A program made the translations under genes and the position numbers. DNA of 64,000 nt from Protula sp. h YS-2021 (lineage: Eukaryota > Annelida > Polychaeta > Sabellida > Serpulidae): assembly GCA_949752745.1 (NCBI GenBank), contig OX457024.1, forward strand, positions 108,058,287 to 108,122,286, in the 5' to 3' direction. Numbering within the stretch: position 1 is the first letter of the stretch; every line of letters starts with the position of its first letter. Positions 38,201 to 50,100 of this stretch are shown in pieces. The notes below the pieces were generated by a model. It was given only the letters and a program-made list of their open reading frames with translations, did no database searches and was not told the origin of the DNA.

Positions 38201-40448
38201 CGGATTTGCATGAAAATTTCACCGTTGGATTCAGTTTGATGTCTTCGTTTACAGTAGTTTGTGCATAGGTGGTTTTGGAATGGCTCGCGCCCCCACCATT
38301 CAAAAATGTGTTTGAATTATTTTTACGTCAAACTATTGTTCAACAAGTTGTTTAGCAATTGTACAACAATTGTTCAACAAGCTGTTGTTCAACATGTTCA
38401 ACATGTTCAATTAAAGTCTTCTAAAATGGTTTCATAATGTTCGTTTTGTTGTAGACGTTGGGCATATTTGAATAGTCTCATAAACAGTTGTTTAAGTCGA
38501 CGCTTATTAATGGGTCGAAAGTCATCACTTGCTATTTCACGCGCATCTTCAAGCCCTTGTTCTTCATATTCTGAAACCTTTTCTTGAAATTTGGTATCAT
38601 ATTCATCGTAGACTTCTTGAACCATATCATACCAAACAGAGTCTGTTTCTGACTCACTTTCAGAGTCTGTTTCTGACTCACTTTTAGAGCTGCCGTCATC
38701 ATCACCCTCAACACAATGTTCCATATGTTTGAACAAAGCTTCTTGACTGTTGTACAACGCACCACATTCTGTACAAGCATGTGCATTCTTTTCAGTCATG
38801 TTGACGCTTTGACTTTCCATAGAAGACTCATCTAAAGTTTCAGTGATGGGTGGTTTTACAGGGTTTTCCATATCTATCTCCAATTCTTCTTCTTCTGAAG
38901 TGTGAGCATTCTTTAAGTGTCTTTTAAGACTTTGTGGCCAATTGTAAGATTTCAAACAAATGTTGCATTTATACATCCTTTCGGTTCAACATACACTTTT
39001 CAAATGATGAAAAAGCCTTTAAACATAGCCTTATATACAACTTGTTGAACAACATGTTGAACAACATGTTCAACTTGTTGAACAACATGTTGAAGAACAT
39101 GTTGAACAACATGTTCAACAAGTTCAACATGTTCAACATGTTGTTGAACATGTTGTCTACGCCTAGGGTTAAGGTTATGCCGCTTAGGGGAGTCTAACGT
39201 CATGACGTCTTTATGACGTCATCATGACGTCTTTATGACGTCATCATGACGTCTTTATGACGTCATCATGACATTATTATGACGTTATTATGACGTCATT
39301 CGAACAGGCGCGCGCTTTACCAAAAAAAACTGACTCAGCAGAATTTGTTTCTGTTTGATGTGCATGAAATGCATGTCTCGCTCTTCCTTTTATGTTACTT
39401 TGATGTAATCAAAATATGGTATGTAACTTGCTCAAAAATGCCAAACTTGTTAAAATTGCTGACTCAGCATAATGACGTCATGATGACGTTTACAAGTTGT
39501 TTAGCAATTGTACAACAATTGTTCAACAAGCTGTTGTTCAACATGTTCAATATGTTGTTGAACATGTTGAACATGTTCAACAACATGTTGAACATGTTGA
39601 ACAACAGCTTGCTGAACAATTGTTGTACAATTGCTAAACAACTTGTTGAACAATAGTTCGACGTAAAAATAATTCAAACACATGTTTGAATGGTGGGGGC
39701 GCGAGCCATTCCAAAACCACCTATGCACAAACTACTGTAAACGAAGACATCAAACTGAATCCAACGGTGAAATTTTCATGCAAATCCGTCAACTATAGCG
39801 GAAGTTATCCCACTTTTTACAAACTTTAAAATTGTGGTAAATATGCACACAGCCAACTGCGCAAATAGCCTATAACCACTTCATGTTAAAACTAGATATA
39901 AAACTGAATCAAACAGTGAAAGTTTCATGCAAATCCGTCAATCATAACAAAAGTTATTCTACTTTTAACTTATCATTTTAAGGTGAATTCATGATACATA
40001 CAGCTAGCTGCGCAACCAGTCCATGACTATGTGAAAACTAGATATAAAACTGAATTAAACAGTGAAATTTTCATGCAAATCGGTCAAGAATAACACTTAG
40101 GGTCATACTGCAACTCCAAGCAGTTAGACACTGCTGCCTCAGAAAAACAAAAAGCCTGACACCGCTGTCTACATTGTTGATGACGAAATCTGATTACGCA
40201 GTCTGATTACACTGATGACGAAATGCTGCTGATGATGATTGAAGGTTGTATGACGCCATTTTCTTTTCTAAGTAAACACTGCATTTCAAACAAAAACAAA
40301 AACAAAAAAAGAAGAGTAACGGAGTACAAAGAACAACATAAACAAAACATTTTATCATGGTGTTGGTATGTATGCATGAGAGTGTGGGGGAAAAAAGTTG
40401 CCATCAGAAGGTTGAAATACCTATGTGGCTTATGAAACGCTCAGTCGT

Positions 40449-40495
<47 letters not shown>

Positions 40496-43400
40496 AGAGA
40501 GAGAGAGAGTGTGAGGGAAAGAAAAGTTGCCATCAGAAGGTTGAAATACCTATGTGGCTTATGAAATGCTCAGTCGTGGTGTGTGTGGAGAAAGTGTGGG
40601 GGAAAAAGTTTGTTTACTAAGTTTGTTTACAAAGCTTCAATGAGTTTCAATTATGCAAATAACCAAAGTTTGTTTACAAATTGTGTTTACAAAGTTTTTC
40701 AACCTTCTGATGGCAACTTTTTTTCCCCCGACACTCTCATGCATACATACCAACACCATGATAAAATGTTTTGTTTATGTTGCTCTTTGTACTCCGTTAC
40801 TCTTCTTTTTTTGTTTTTCTTGTTTGAAATGCAGTGTTTACTTAGAAAAGAAAATGGCGTCATACAACCTTCAATCATCATCAGCAGCATTTCGTCATCA
40901 GTGTAATCAGACTGCGTAATCAGATTTCGTCATCAACAATGTAGACAGCGGTGTCAGGCTTTTTGTTTTTCTGAGGCAGCAGTGTCTAACTGCTTGGAGT
41001 TGCAGTATGACCCTAAGTGTTATTCTTGACCGATTTGCATGAAAATTTCACTGTTTAATTCAGTTTTATATCTAGTTTTCACATAGTCATGGACTGGTTG
41101 CGCAGCTAGCTGTATGTACCATGAATTCACCTTAAAATGATAAGTTAAAAGTAGAATAACTTTTGTTATGATTGACGGATTTGCATGAAACTTTCACTGT
41201 TTGATTCAGTTTTATATCTAGTTTTAACATGAAGTGGTTATAGGCTATTTGCGCAGTTGGCTGTGTGCATATTTACCACAATTTTAAAGTTTGTAAAAAG
41301 TGGGATAACTTCCGCTATAGTTGACGGATTTGCATGAAAATTTCACCGTTGGATTCAGTTTGATGTCTTCGTTTACAGTAGTTTGTGCATAGGTGGTTTT
41401 GGAATGGCTCGCGCCCCCACCATTCAAAAATGTGTTTGAATTATTTTTACGTCAAACTATTGTTCAACAAGTTGTTTAGCAATTGTACAACAATTGTTCA
41501 ACAAGCTGTTGTTCAACATGTTCAACATGTTGTTGAACATGTTGAACATGTTGTTGAACATGTTCAACATGTTCAACAACATGTTCAACAAGTTGAACAT
41601 GTTCAACATGTTCAACATGTTGAACATGTGGAACTTGTTAAACATGTTGTTGAACATGTTGAACATTTTGAACATGTTCAACAACATGCTGTTTAATAAG
41701 TTGTTCAACAAGTTGTAGTTCAAGCAAAGAAAAAAAACAAGACATGTGTTGAATAGGTTTATTAATACATTTAAATACACTTAAATACACTTAAATACAC
41801 TTAAATACATACAGCTTAAATCTATAACAATATTATAACATTTATTGATTTACAAAGTCTTAATTATAATGTTTAGTCAAATAAGTCTATTTTTCTTCAT
41901 CTGCTTCACTCTGTTCACTGGCATCCATATCACTTTCTTCGTCACTGCTTTCATCTTCCTCCTCCTCATCTAGAAGCTCTTCAAAGAATGCATCGTTTCT
42001 TCTTATAGCCGCCTTTAGCGCCTTTGAATACTCGTAATGTTTTTCATTAGCCAAGTAATTAAAGTCTTCTAAAATGGTTTCATAATGTTCGTTTTGTTGT
42101 AGACGTTGGGCATATTTGAATAGTCTCATAAACAGTTGTTTAAGTCGACGCTTATTAATGGGTCGAAAGTCATCACTTGCTATTTCACGCGCATCTTCAA
42201 GCCCTTGTTCTTCATATTCTGAAACCTTTTCTTGAAATTTGGTATCATATTCATCGTAGACTTCTTGAACCATATCATACCAAACAGAGTCTGTTTCTGA
42301 CTCACTTTCAGAGTCTGTTTCTGACTCACTTTTAGAGCTGCCGTCATCATCACCCTCAACACAATGTTCCATATGTTTGAACAAAGCTTCTTGACTGTTG
42401 TACAACGCACCACATTCTGTACAAGCATGTGCATTCTTTTCAGTCATGTTGACGCTTTGACTTTCCATAGAAGACTCATCTAAAGTTTCAGTGATGGGTG
42501 GTTTTACAGGGTTTTCCATATCTATCTCCAATTCTTCTTCTTCTGAAGTGTGAGCATTCTTTAAGTGTCTTTTAAGACTTTGTGGCCAATTGTAAGATTT
42601 CAAACAAATGTTGCATTTATACATCCTTTCGGTTCAACATACACTTTTCAAATGATGAAAAAGCCTTTAAACATAGCCTTATATACAACTTGTTGAACAA
42701 CATGTTGAACAACATGTTCAACTTGTTGAACAACATGTTGAAGAACATGTTGAACAACATGTTCAACAAGTTCAACATGTTCAACATGTTGTTGAACATG
42801 TTGTCTACGCCTAGGGTTAAGGTTATGCCGCTTAGGGGAGTCTAACGTCATGACGTCTTTATGACGTCATCATGACGTCTTTATGACGTCATCATGACGT
42901 CTTTATGACGTCATCATGACATTATTATGACGTTATTATGACGTCATTCGAACAGGCGCGCGCTTTACCAAAAAAAACTGACTCAGCAGAATTTGTTTCT
43001 GTTTGATGTGCATGAAATGCATGTCTCGCTCTTCCTTTTATGTTACTTTGATGTAATCAAAATATGGTATGTAACTTGCTCAAAAATGCCAAACTTGTTA
43101 AAATTGCTGACTCAGCATAATGACGTCATGATGACGTTTACAAGTTGTTTAGCAATTGTACAACAATTGTTCAACAAGCTGTTGTTCAACATGTTCAATA
43201 TGTTGTTGAACATGTTGAACATGTTCAACAACATGTTGAACATGTTGAACAACAGCTTGCTGAACAATTGTTGTACAATTGCTAAACAACTTGTTGAACA
43301 ATAGTTCGACGTAAAAATAATTCAAACACATGTTTGAATGGTGGGGGCGCGAGCCATTCCAAAACCACCTATGCACAAACTACTGTAAACGAAGACATCA

Positions 43401-44101
43401 AACTGAATCCAACGGTGAAATTTTCATGCAAATCCGTCAACTATAGCGGAAGTTATCCCACTTTTTACAAACTTTAAAATTGTGGTAAATATGCACACAG
43501 CCAACTGCGCAAATAGCCTATAACCACTTCATGTTAAAACTAGATATAAAACTGAATCAAACAGTGAAAGTTTCATGCAAATCCGTCAATCATAACAAAA
43601 GTTATTCTACTTTTAACTTATCATTTTAAGGTGAATTCATGATACATACAGCTAGCTGCGCAACCAGTCCATGACTATGTGAAAACTAGATATAAAACTG
43701 AATTAAACAGTGAAATTTTCATGCAAATCGGTCAAGAATAACACTTAGGGTCATACTGCAACTCCAAGCAGTTAGACACTGCTGCCTCAGAAAAACAAAA
43801 AGCCTGACACCGCTGTCTACATTGTTGATGACGAAATCTGATTACGCAGTCTGATTACACTGATGACGAAATGCTGCTGATGGTGATTGAAGGTTGTATG
43901 ACGCCATTTTCTTTTCTAAGTAAACACTGCATTTCAAACAAAAAAAAAAAAAAAACAAAAAAAGAAGAGTAACGGAGTACAAAGAACAACATAAACAAAA
44001 CATTTTATCATGGTGTTGGTATGTATGCATGAGAGTGTGGGGGAAAAAAGTTGCCATCAGAAGGTTGAAATACCTATGTGGCTTATGAAACGCTCAGTCG
44101 T

Positions 44102-44156
<55 letters not shown>

Positions 44157-47100
44157 AGAGAGAGAGAGAGTGTGAGGGAAAAAAAAGTTGCCATCAGAAG
44201 GTTGAAATACCTATGTGGCTTATGAAATGCTCAGTCGTGGTGTGTGTGGAGAAAGTGTGGGGGAAAAAGTTTGTTTACTAAGTTTGTTTACAAAGCTTCA
44301 ATGAGTTTCAATTATGCAAATAACCAAAGTTTGTTTACAAATTGTGTTTACAAAGTTTGTTTATAAAGTTTGTTTACAAATTGTGTTTACAAAGTTTGTT
44401 TACAAAGTTTGTTTACAAAGTTTCAATGAGTTTCAATTATGCAAATAACCAAAGTTTGTTTACAAATTGTGTTTACAAAGTTTGTTTATAAAGTTTGTTT
44501 ACAAATTTTGTTTACAAAGTTTGTTTACAAAGTTTGTTTACAAAGCTTGTCTACAAAGTTTCAATGAATTTCAATTATGTAAATAACCAAAGTTTGTTTA
44601 CAAATTTTGTTTACAAATTTTGTTTACAAAGTTTGTTTACAAAGTTTGTTTACAAAGTTTGTTACAAATTTTGTTTATAAAGTTTGTTTACAAATTTTGT
44701 TTACAAAGTTTGTTTACACAGTTTGTTTACAAAGTTCACTTTTGTTTACAAAGTTTCAATTCGTTACCATGACCAGGCCTATGACGTCACTTCCGGTCCA
44801 GACAGTATGGTAGACAGAAAGTGGGCGGGGCTTCATTGTCTTCATTGATTTCATTGGCTTTTCATTGGTCACGTGACTGATGACGTCATTATCATCATGG
44901 TTACGCCTTGGTTACGCCTATGACGTCACTTCCAGTCCAGACAGCACTTCCGGTCCAGACACGATGACGTCACTTCCGGTCCAGACAGTTTGACGTCACA
45001 AAGTGAGCTGGAATCCTTGTTTTCCTACTACTATTGTAATATTTTACATCCTCGGTTTGGTCTATTTTCAAAGTGACGCGTCACGGCTACCATTTCCGGT
45101 GGGCGATAACACCTGTAAATTGTTTTTGTTGTTGTGAGTCCGATGTTGACCTGTGGTCGTGACGAAACATCACCAAAGCACAACTAGGGTTAATGTTGTG
45201 ATTTGATCGGATTGACGTCGCAACCTAAATTCGACGTTTATCGACATTTGAATGTTTGCTGGGCTTGCAACAATCTACAGGAATACTGAATTTGAAGCTA
45301 CCCTGACTGATAGTTTGGAGGTTGGAACTAAAGAAGTAACATTTACCTGAATTTACATTTACATTTACCTATTTTCGCTGCTTATGTACTGGCTATTTGC
45401 GCTGCTTGTGTGGTGGCTATTTGCACCGCTTGTGTGGTGGCTATTTGCGCTGCTGTTTTGGCTATTTGCGCTACTGGTGTGCTGGGTATTTGCGCTGCTT
45501 GTGTGCTGGCTATTGAATAGCGCTGCTTGTGTGCTGACTATTTGCACTGCTCGTGTGCTAGCTATATCGGCTGCTATAGTGTGCTGGCTATTTGCACTGC
45601 TGTTGTACTGGCTCTCTGCGCAGGACTGGTGCCATCGGTGGCCATTTGCACTGCTCTTGTACTGACTCTCTGCGCAGGACTGGTGCCATCGGTGGCCATT
45701 TGCACTGCTCTTGTACTGGCTCTCTGCGCAGGACTGGTGCCATCGGTGGCCATTTGCACTGCTCTTGTACTGGCTCTCTGCGCAGGACTGGTGCCGTCAG
45801 TCGTGGCACAGAAGCTGATGGGGACTAACGGCGAGTTGCTGATCCTACTCATGATCCTCATGGCTGTGACGTCAACAGGATCCGCAGAGGTTGTCGCTGT
45901 CACCTCTATATTAGTGTACGACATCTATCAAATCTACTTAAGGGTAAATATTTTGAACATTTTAAGATGCTGATTGAAAATTTAAATTGCATGAATTTTA
46001 CACATTGAACAATGTTACTGTTAAAATATATCCTTAAAATTCTTATTTTTTTATTTACTCTTATTGATAAAATGATGAAGAAATTATTAATAATATAGTT
46101 ATGATCTGTGGATCTTCCAACACCCGTAATTGCTTTAAAAACCATAATAATAACTATTAACAGCCACAATTCAAGCGCAACGATTGCCCGGGGGCTCTGC
46201 TCGTTCTAGTTTACAAGTGAAACTGTTTTCTACCTAATGCAGATTCACTTCTTAAATTGTGTGTGAAGGTCATAAAATAATCTAAAATCTGGATTTTGAT
46301 TGGGATAGCCGTTTCGAATGGTTCACGACGCTAACAGCTGTGTGCTGTGCGGAAAATCACGAGGGCGGATGGCCAATCGGCGGGACAAGTGCGAGTGTGT
46401 GAGCATGACCCACTGCGAATACTGTACCCAAGATGATTGGTGAGTAAACGGATTTAGTGATAAGTACCAGATTGTGGGCAGTACCCACTGTGAATACTGT
46501 ACCCAAGATGATTGGTGAGTAAACGGACTCAGTGATAAGTACCAGATTGTGGGCAGTACCCACTGTGAATACTGTACCCAAGATGATTGGTGAGTAAACG
46601 GACTCAGTGATAAGTACCAGTGTGTGAGCAGTACCCACTGTGAATACTGTACCCAAGAAGATTTGTAAGCAACCGTCTAGACGAACTTATATAGCGATAG
46701 ACCATTGGGCTTGGTGCTTTGTATGGGAATCGGGCAGTCATGGAAGGCCTCTGAACAAAAAGCTGAGCGGTGAGTTTATGGGCCTTCCACGAATGTCCGA
46801 ATCCAACACAAAGCACACCGGTCCCGTGATCTATCGCTATTATAACACAAACACACACAGGCATGCCTTAGATAGCTAAAACAGAGCAGAAATAAACATC
46901 TTTTACCTTTGAAAGTGCTGACAATTTTATTGCCTGTTTCAAAACCACATGGCAAATTTTTTAAAAAGCTGAAGATTAAAAAGGATAAAAACGCAGCACA
47001 TAGCACTTGATAGAATGACCCACTCTCTCACTTGATCCACTCATTTTCCAGGAACAGAAGAGAATACAAGAACCGGGCGATAAAACCGGATTACAAGTGC

Positions 47101-50100
47101 CGGATGCACGGCCAGTTCCGGGCCTACAATGATTACCTGACGGGCCTGAAGAACTGGTGCCTGCTCTGGTCCACCATGGCCATCCTGCCCCTTACGCTGG
47201 TCCTCAACATGATGCGGGTATGCTCACTGCCAAACAAAATACACTCAGTTCTTATTTTTAATTAAGTTTTCAGTTGCCCTCGCATTCTTTATCATGTAAG
47301 GTTGAACATCTCGATAAGACCACTAGGGTCCGCCTGTCAGTTAATACCACGTGTCAGTTAAGACCACTTATCAGTTAACACCACATATCAGTTAAGACCC
47401 ACCTGTTAGTTTAGGCAGTTTATTCGCAAAAGTTAACTGTGCAGTTGACTGTACTATAAGAACCGAAAATCGGTTGATCTACCTATCACACAACGTTTTA
47501 GGTGGATTTTTGTTTGTTAAACAAGTGAAATTTATTAATTTACTTTCGGATATTCTGGTTGCCAACAGAGCAGTTAACGTACAGTTAACGTACAGTTAAC
47601 TTTTGTGAATACGGTCACTGTCTGTTAAGAGCACCTCTTAATTAAGACCGCACCTCATTTAAGACCATCTCATCATCATCATCATCATCATGGTTTCGCT
47701 TGTATAGCGCTCATTTAGCCTTGCCACTGAGCGCACATCAGTTACGAAATATAATAGGCTTTTCGGAATAAGTGTGTCTTTAAAAGCTTCTTAAATTCTT
47801 CTACAGACTGTGCTGACTTGATATGTCTCGGTAACGTATTCCAAAGTGAAGGGGCGGCCCTGCTAAATGCCCTGTCACCATACCCTGTGCGAGTCCTTGG
47901 AATGTGAAGCAAATGGCCGTCGGCAGAACGAAGTGCTCGCGTCGGATTGTGCGTCTCGATCAGTTCAGAGATATATTGCGGGGCTTCATTATTTAGAGCC
48001 TTGAAAGTGATGAGCAGCACTTTGAACTTTATACGCTGTTGAACGGGGAGCCAGTGTAAAGACATCAAGGTGGGCGTGATATGCTCATATTTAGGTACAA
48101 CTGCGATTATCCGAGCGGCAGCATTGAGAACGCTTTGTAACTTATTGATCAACTTTACAGGAGCATTGATCAGCAGACTATTACAGTAATCCAGCTTTGA
48201 AACCACAAGTGCTTGCACCAGTGATTTTGCTGCACCCGTGGTCAAATATCTCCTAATTTTTCTTATCCAGTTGAGGTAGTAAAAACAAGATTTTCTAACT
48301 TGGGCGACCTGGTCTTCAAGAGTTAAACTGCTGTCGATCATGAATCCTAAGTTTCGTGCACACGATGACGCAGACACTGTTTCATTGGAAAGTTCTAAAC
48401 AATTAAAGTCAATTTTGGACAGATTTCTTTTGCTTGATATTATCAAAAACTCAGTCTTTTCTTCATTTAATTTCAACTTATTGTTTTTCATCCAGGTTGA
48501 AATCTGGTTGATGCCATTTTCTAACTGATGTATTGCGGACGTTTGGTTTTCTTTCAACTTAGGATTAAACACTTTCTTGATTTGGGTATCGTCTGCGTAC
48601 ATATGGAATAAAAGTGGTAATAATCTGATGAGGACCCCAAGTGGTTGTGTGTAATCACTATACAGCCTTGGACCTAACCATGATCCTTGGGGCACAGATC
48701 GCGTGAGTAGATCTTCTTTGGAGTAGTGACCATCGACACACACCTTGGCAGTCCTACCATCGAGATATGAGGTGAACCATAATAACGCTGATCCCGAGAC
48801 CTTCATGGTTTGTTCAAGGCGTCGTAGCAGAACGGAATGGTTTACCGTATCAAAGGCCGCTGATAAGTCGAGTAGGGCCAGAAAGACTGCATGGTTTTGA
48901 TCTAGGGCTCTGAATAAATCATCAGTGACTTTAAGCAGAGCTGTCTCTGTACTATGGAACTTTTTGTATGCAGACTGGAGATTCTCACACAGATTATGTT
49001 CAGTTATATGGGCTATAAGTTGATTTCCAACTGCATGCTCTACTAACTTTGATAGATAAGGAAGATTCGACACAGGTCGATAGTTCTTTAATTCTCGGGG
49101 TAGCGACGATTTCTTAATAAGCGGTCTGATCACTGCAGTCTTGAAAGAATGTGGCATTCTGCTAGTTGTGATTGACATGTTGACTATTCTTGTTATAATT
49201 GGTAGTAATTCATCAGTGCACTGCTTGAGCAACACTGTGGGAATCGGATCAAGCTCACATGAGGTAGTATTCGATTCGCTTATCAACTTGCGAACTTCAG
49301 TCTCCGTAACGGGCACAAAGTCTGTCAAGAAAACGTCATCACTATTGGCTTTCCCATCGAATTCAAACGCTGAATTCAAATCCTCGTCAAACTGCTCTTG
49401 AATTTTATCCACCTTGGACCTAAAATAATCACTAAAATCATCAGCTAATTGCATAGGTGATGAATGTTCTGGTAGCGGATTGGTTTGATTTCGGTGCATA
49501 ATTTTATTCATTGTCTTATATAGCGCCTTTTGATCGCGTTCATTTTGAGACACTGTTTTACAAAGATTATCAGTTTTAGCCTTACTAAGACTATGCTGAT
49601 AGTCATCACAATGCTTCCGAAACTCGGCCTTATCCTCGTCGCTACGTGTTTTACGATATCGCCGTTCAAAAATACGTGATCGTGTTCTTTTGGCATGCGT
49701 TTCTTCATTAAACCAGGGCTCCCTTTTGTCACGTTTCGTTGTACTAATCAACGGTGCATGACGTTCAAGTAGACCCTTCATCTCTGTATTGTAGGAGCTA
49801 ACAAGTGTATCCAGATCCAATGACTGGTAATTACTATACAGATTAGTAGACACTATATCTTTCCTAAAAGCATCTACATCAATGTCTTTAAGCTTCCTAA
49901 AAGTTACCATTTTCTTTACAGGTTTGGGTTTGGAGATGTTTAACTTGGTCATCAGAATATAATGGTCTGATATCAAGTCACCAACTTCAATACCATCAAG
50001 CCCAATCGAATCTGAGTTCCGTGTAATAATATGGTCGATGACATTACCTTTAACATGGGTGGGCATATCGACATGTTGTGTGAGATTAAAGGTACTGAGA

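Larger units (their letters stand above)
38411..40690 (+). repeat. Internal direct repeat, copy 1 (partner at 42,059-44,340)
   Basis: Coincides with the second copy at an offset of 3,648 nt over the whole zinc-finger region and following inverted segment. Differences seen are confined to homopolymers and the (TG)n length. Near-identity points to a recent duplication inside the element. Confidence 0.92.
36697..45038. mobile_element. Polinton-like element with 6-bp target duplication
   Basis: ATTGTA occurs at 36697-36702 and 45033-45038, immediately outside inverted ends AGTAGTAGGAAAACAAGG...CCTTGTTTTCCTACTACT (36703 and 45032). Six-bp duplications and AG...CT ends are hallmarks of Polinton/Maverick elements; Dada and IS3EU can also have ~6-bp duplications. 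The inverted repeats are ~1.7 kb (left) and ~1.9 kb (right). The interior holds a zinc-finger gene twice but no polymerase, integrase or capsid genes, so it would be non-autonomous. Internal repeat order shows a head-to-tail dimer with the central ends trimmed. The copy in intron 6 of DUR3 is bounded cleanly; the superfamily is inferred. Confidence 0.7.

Noticed and set aside
36697..45038. Full autonomous Polinton
   Set aside because: No polymerase, integrase, protease or capsid frame is present in the interval.
45906..46169. 87-codon minus-strand frame in DUR3 intron 7
   Set aside because: AT-rich chance frame overlapping exon 7 on the opposite strand; no motif.
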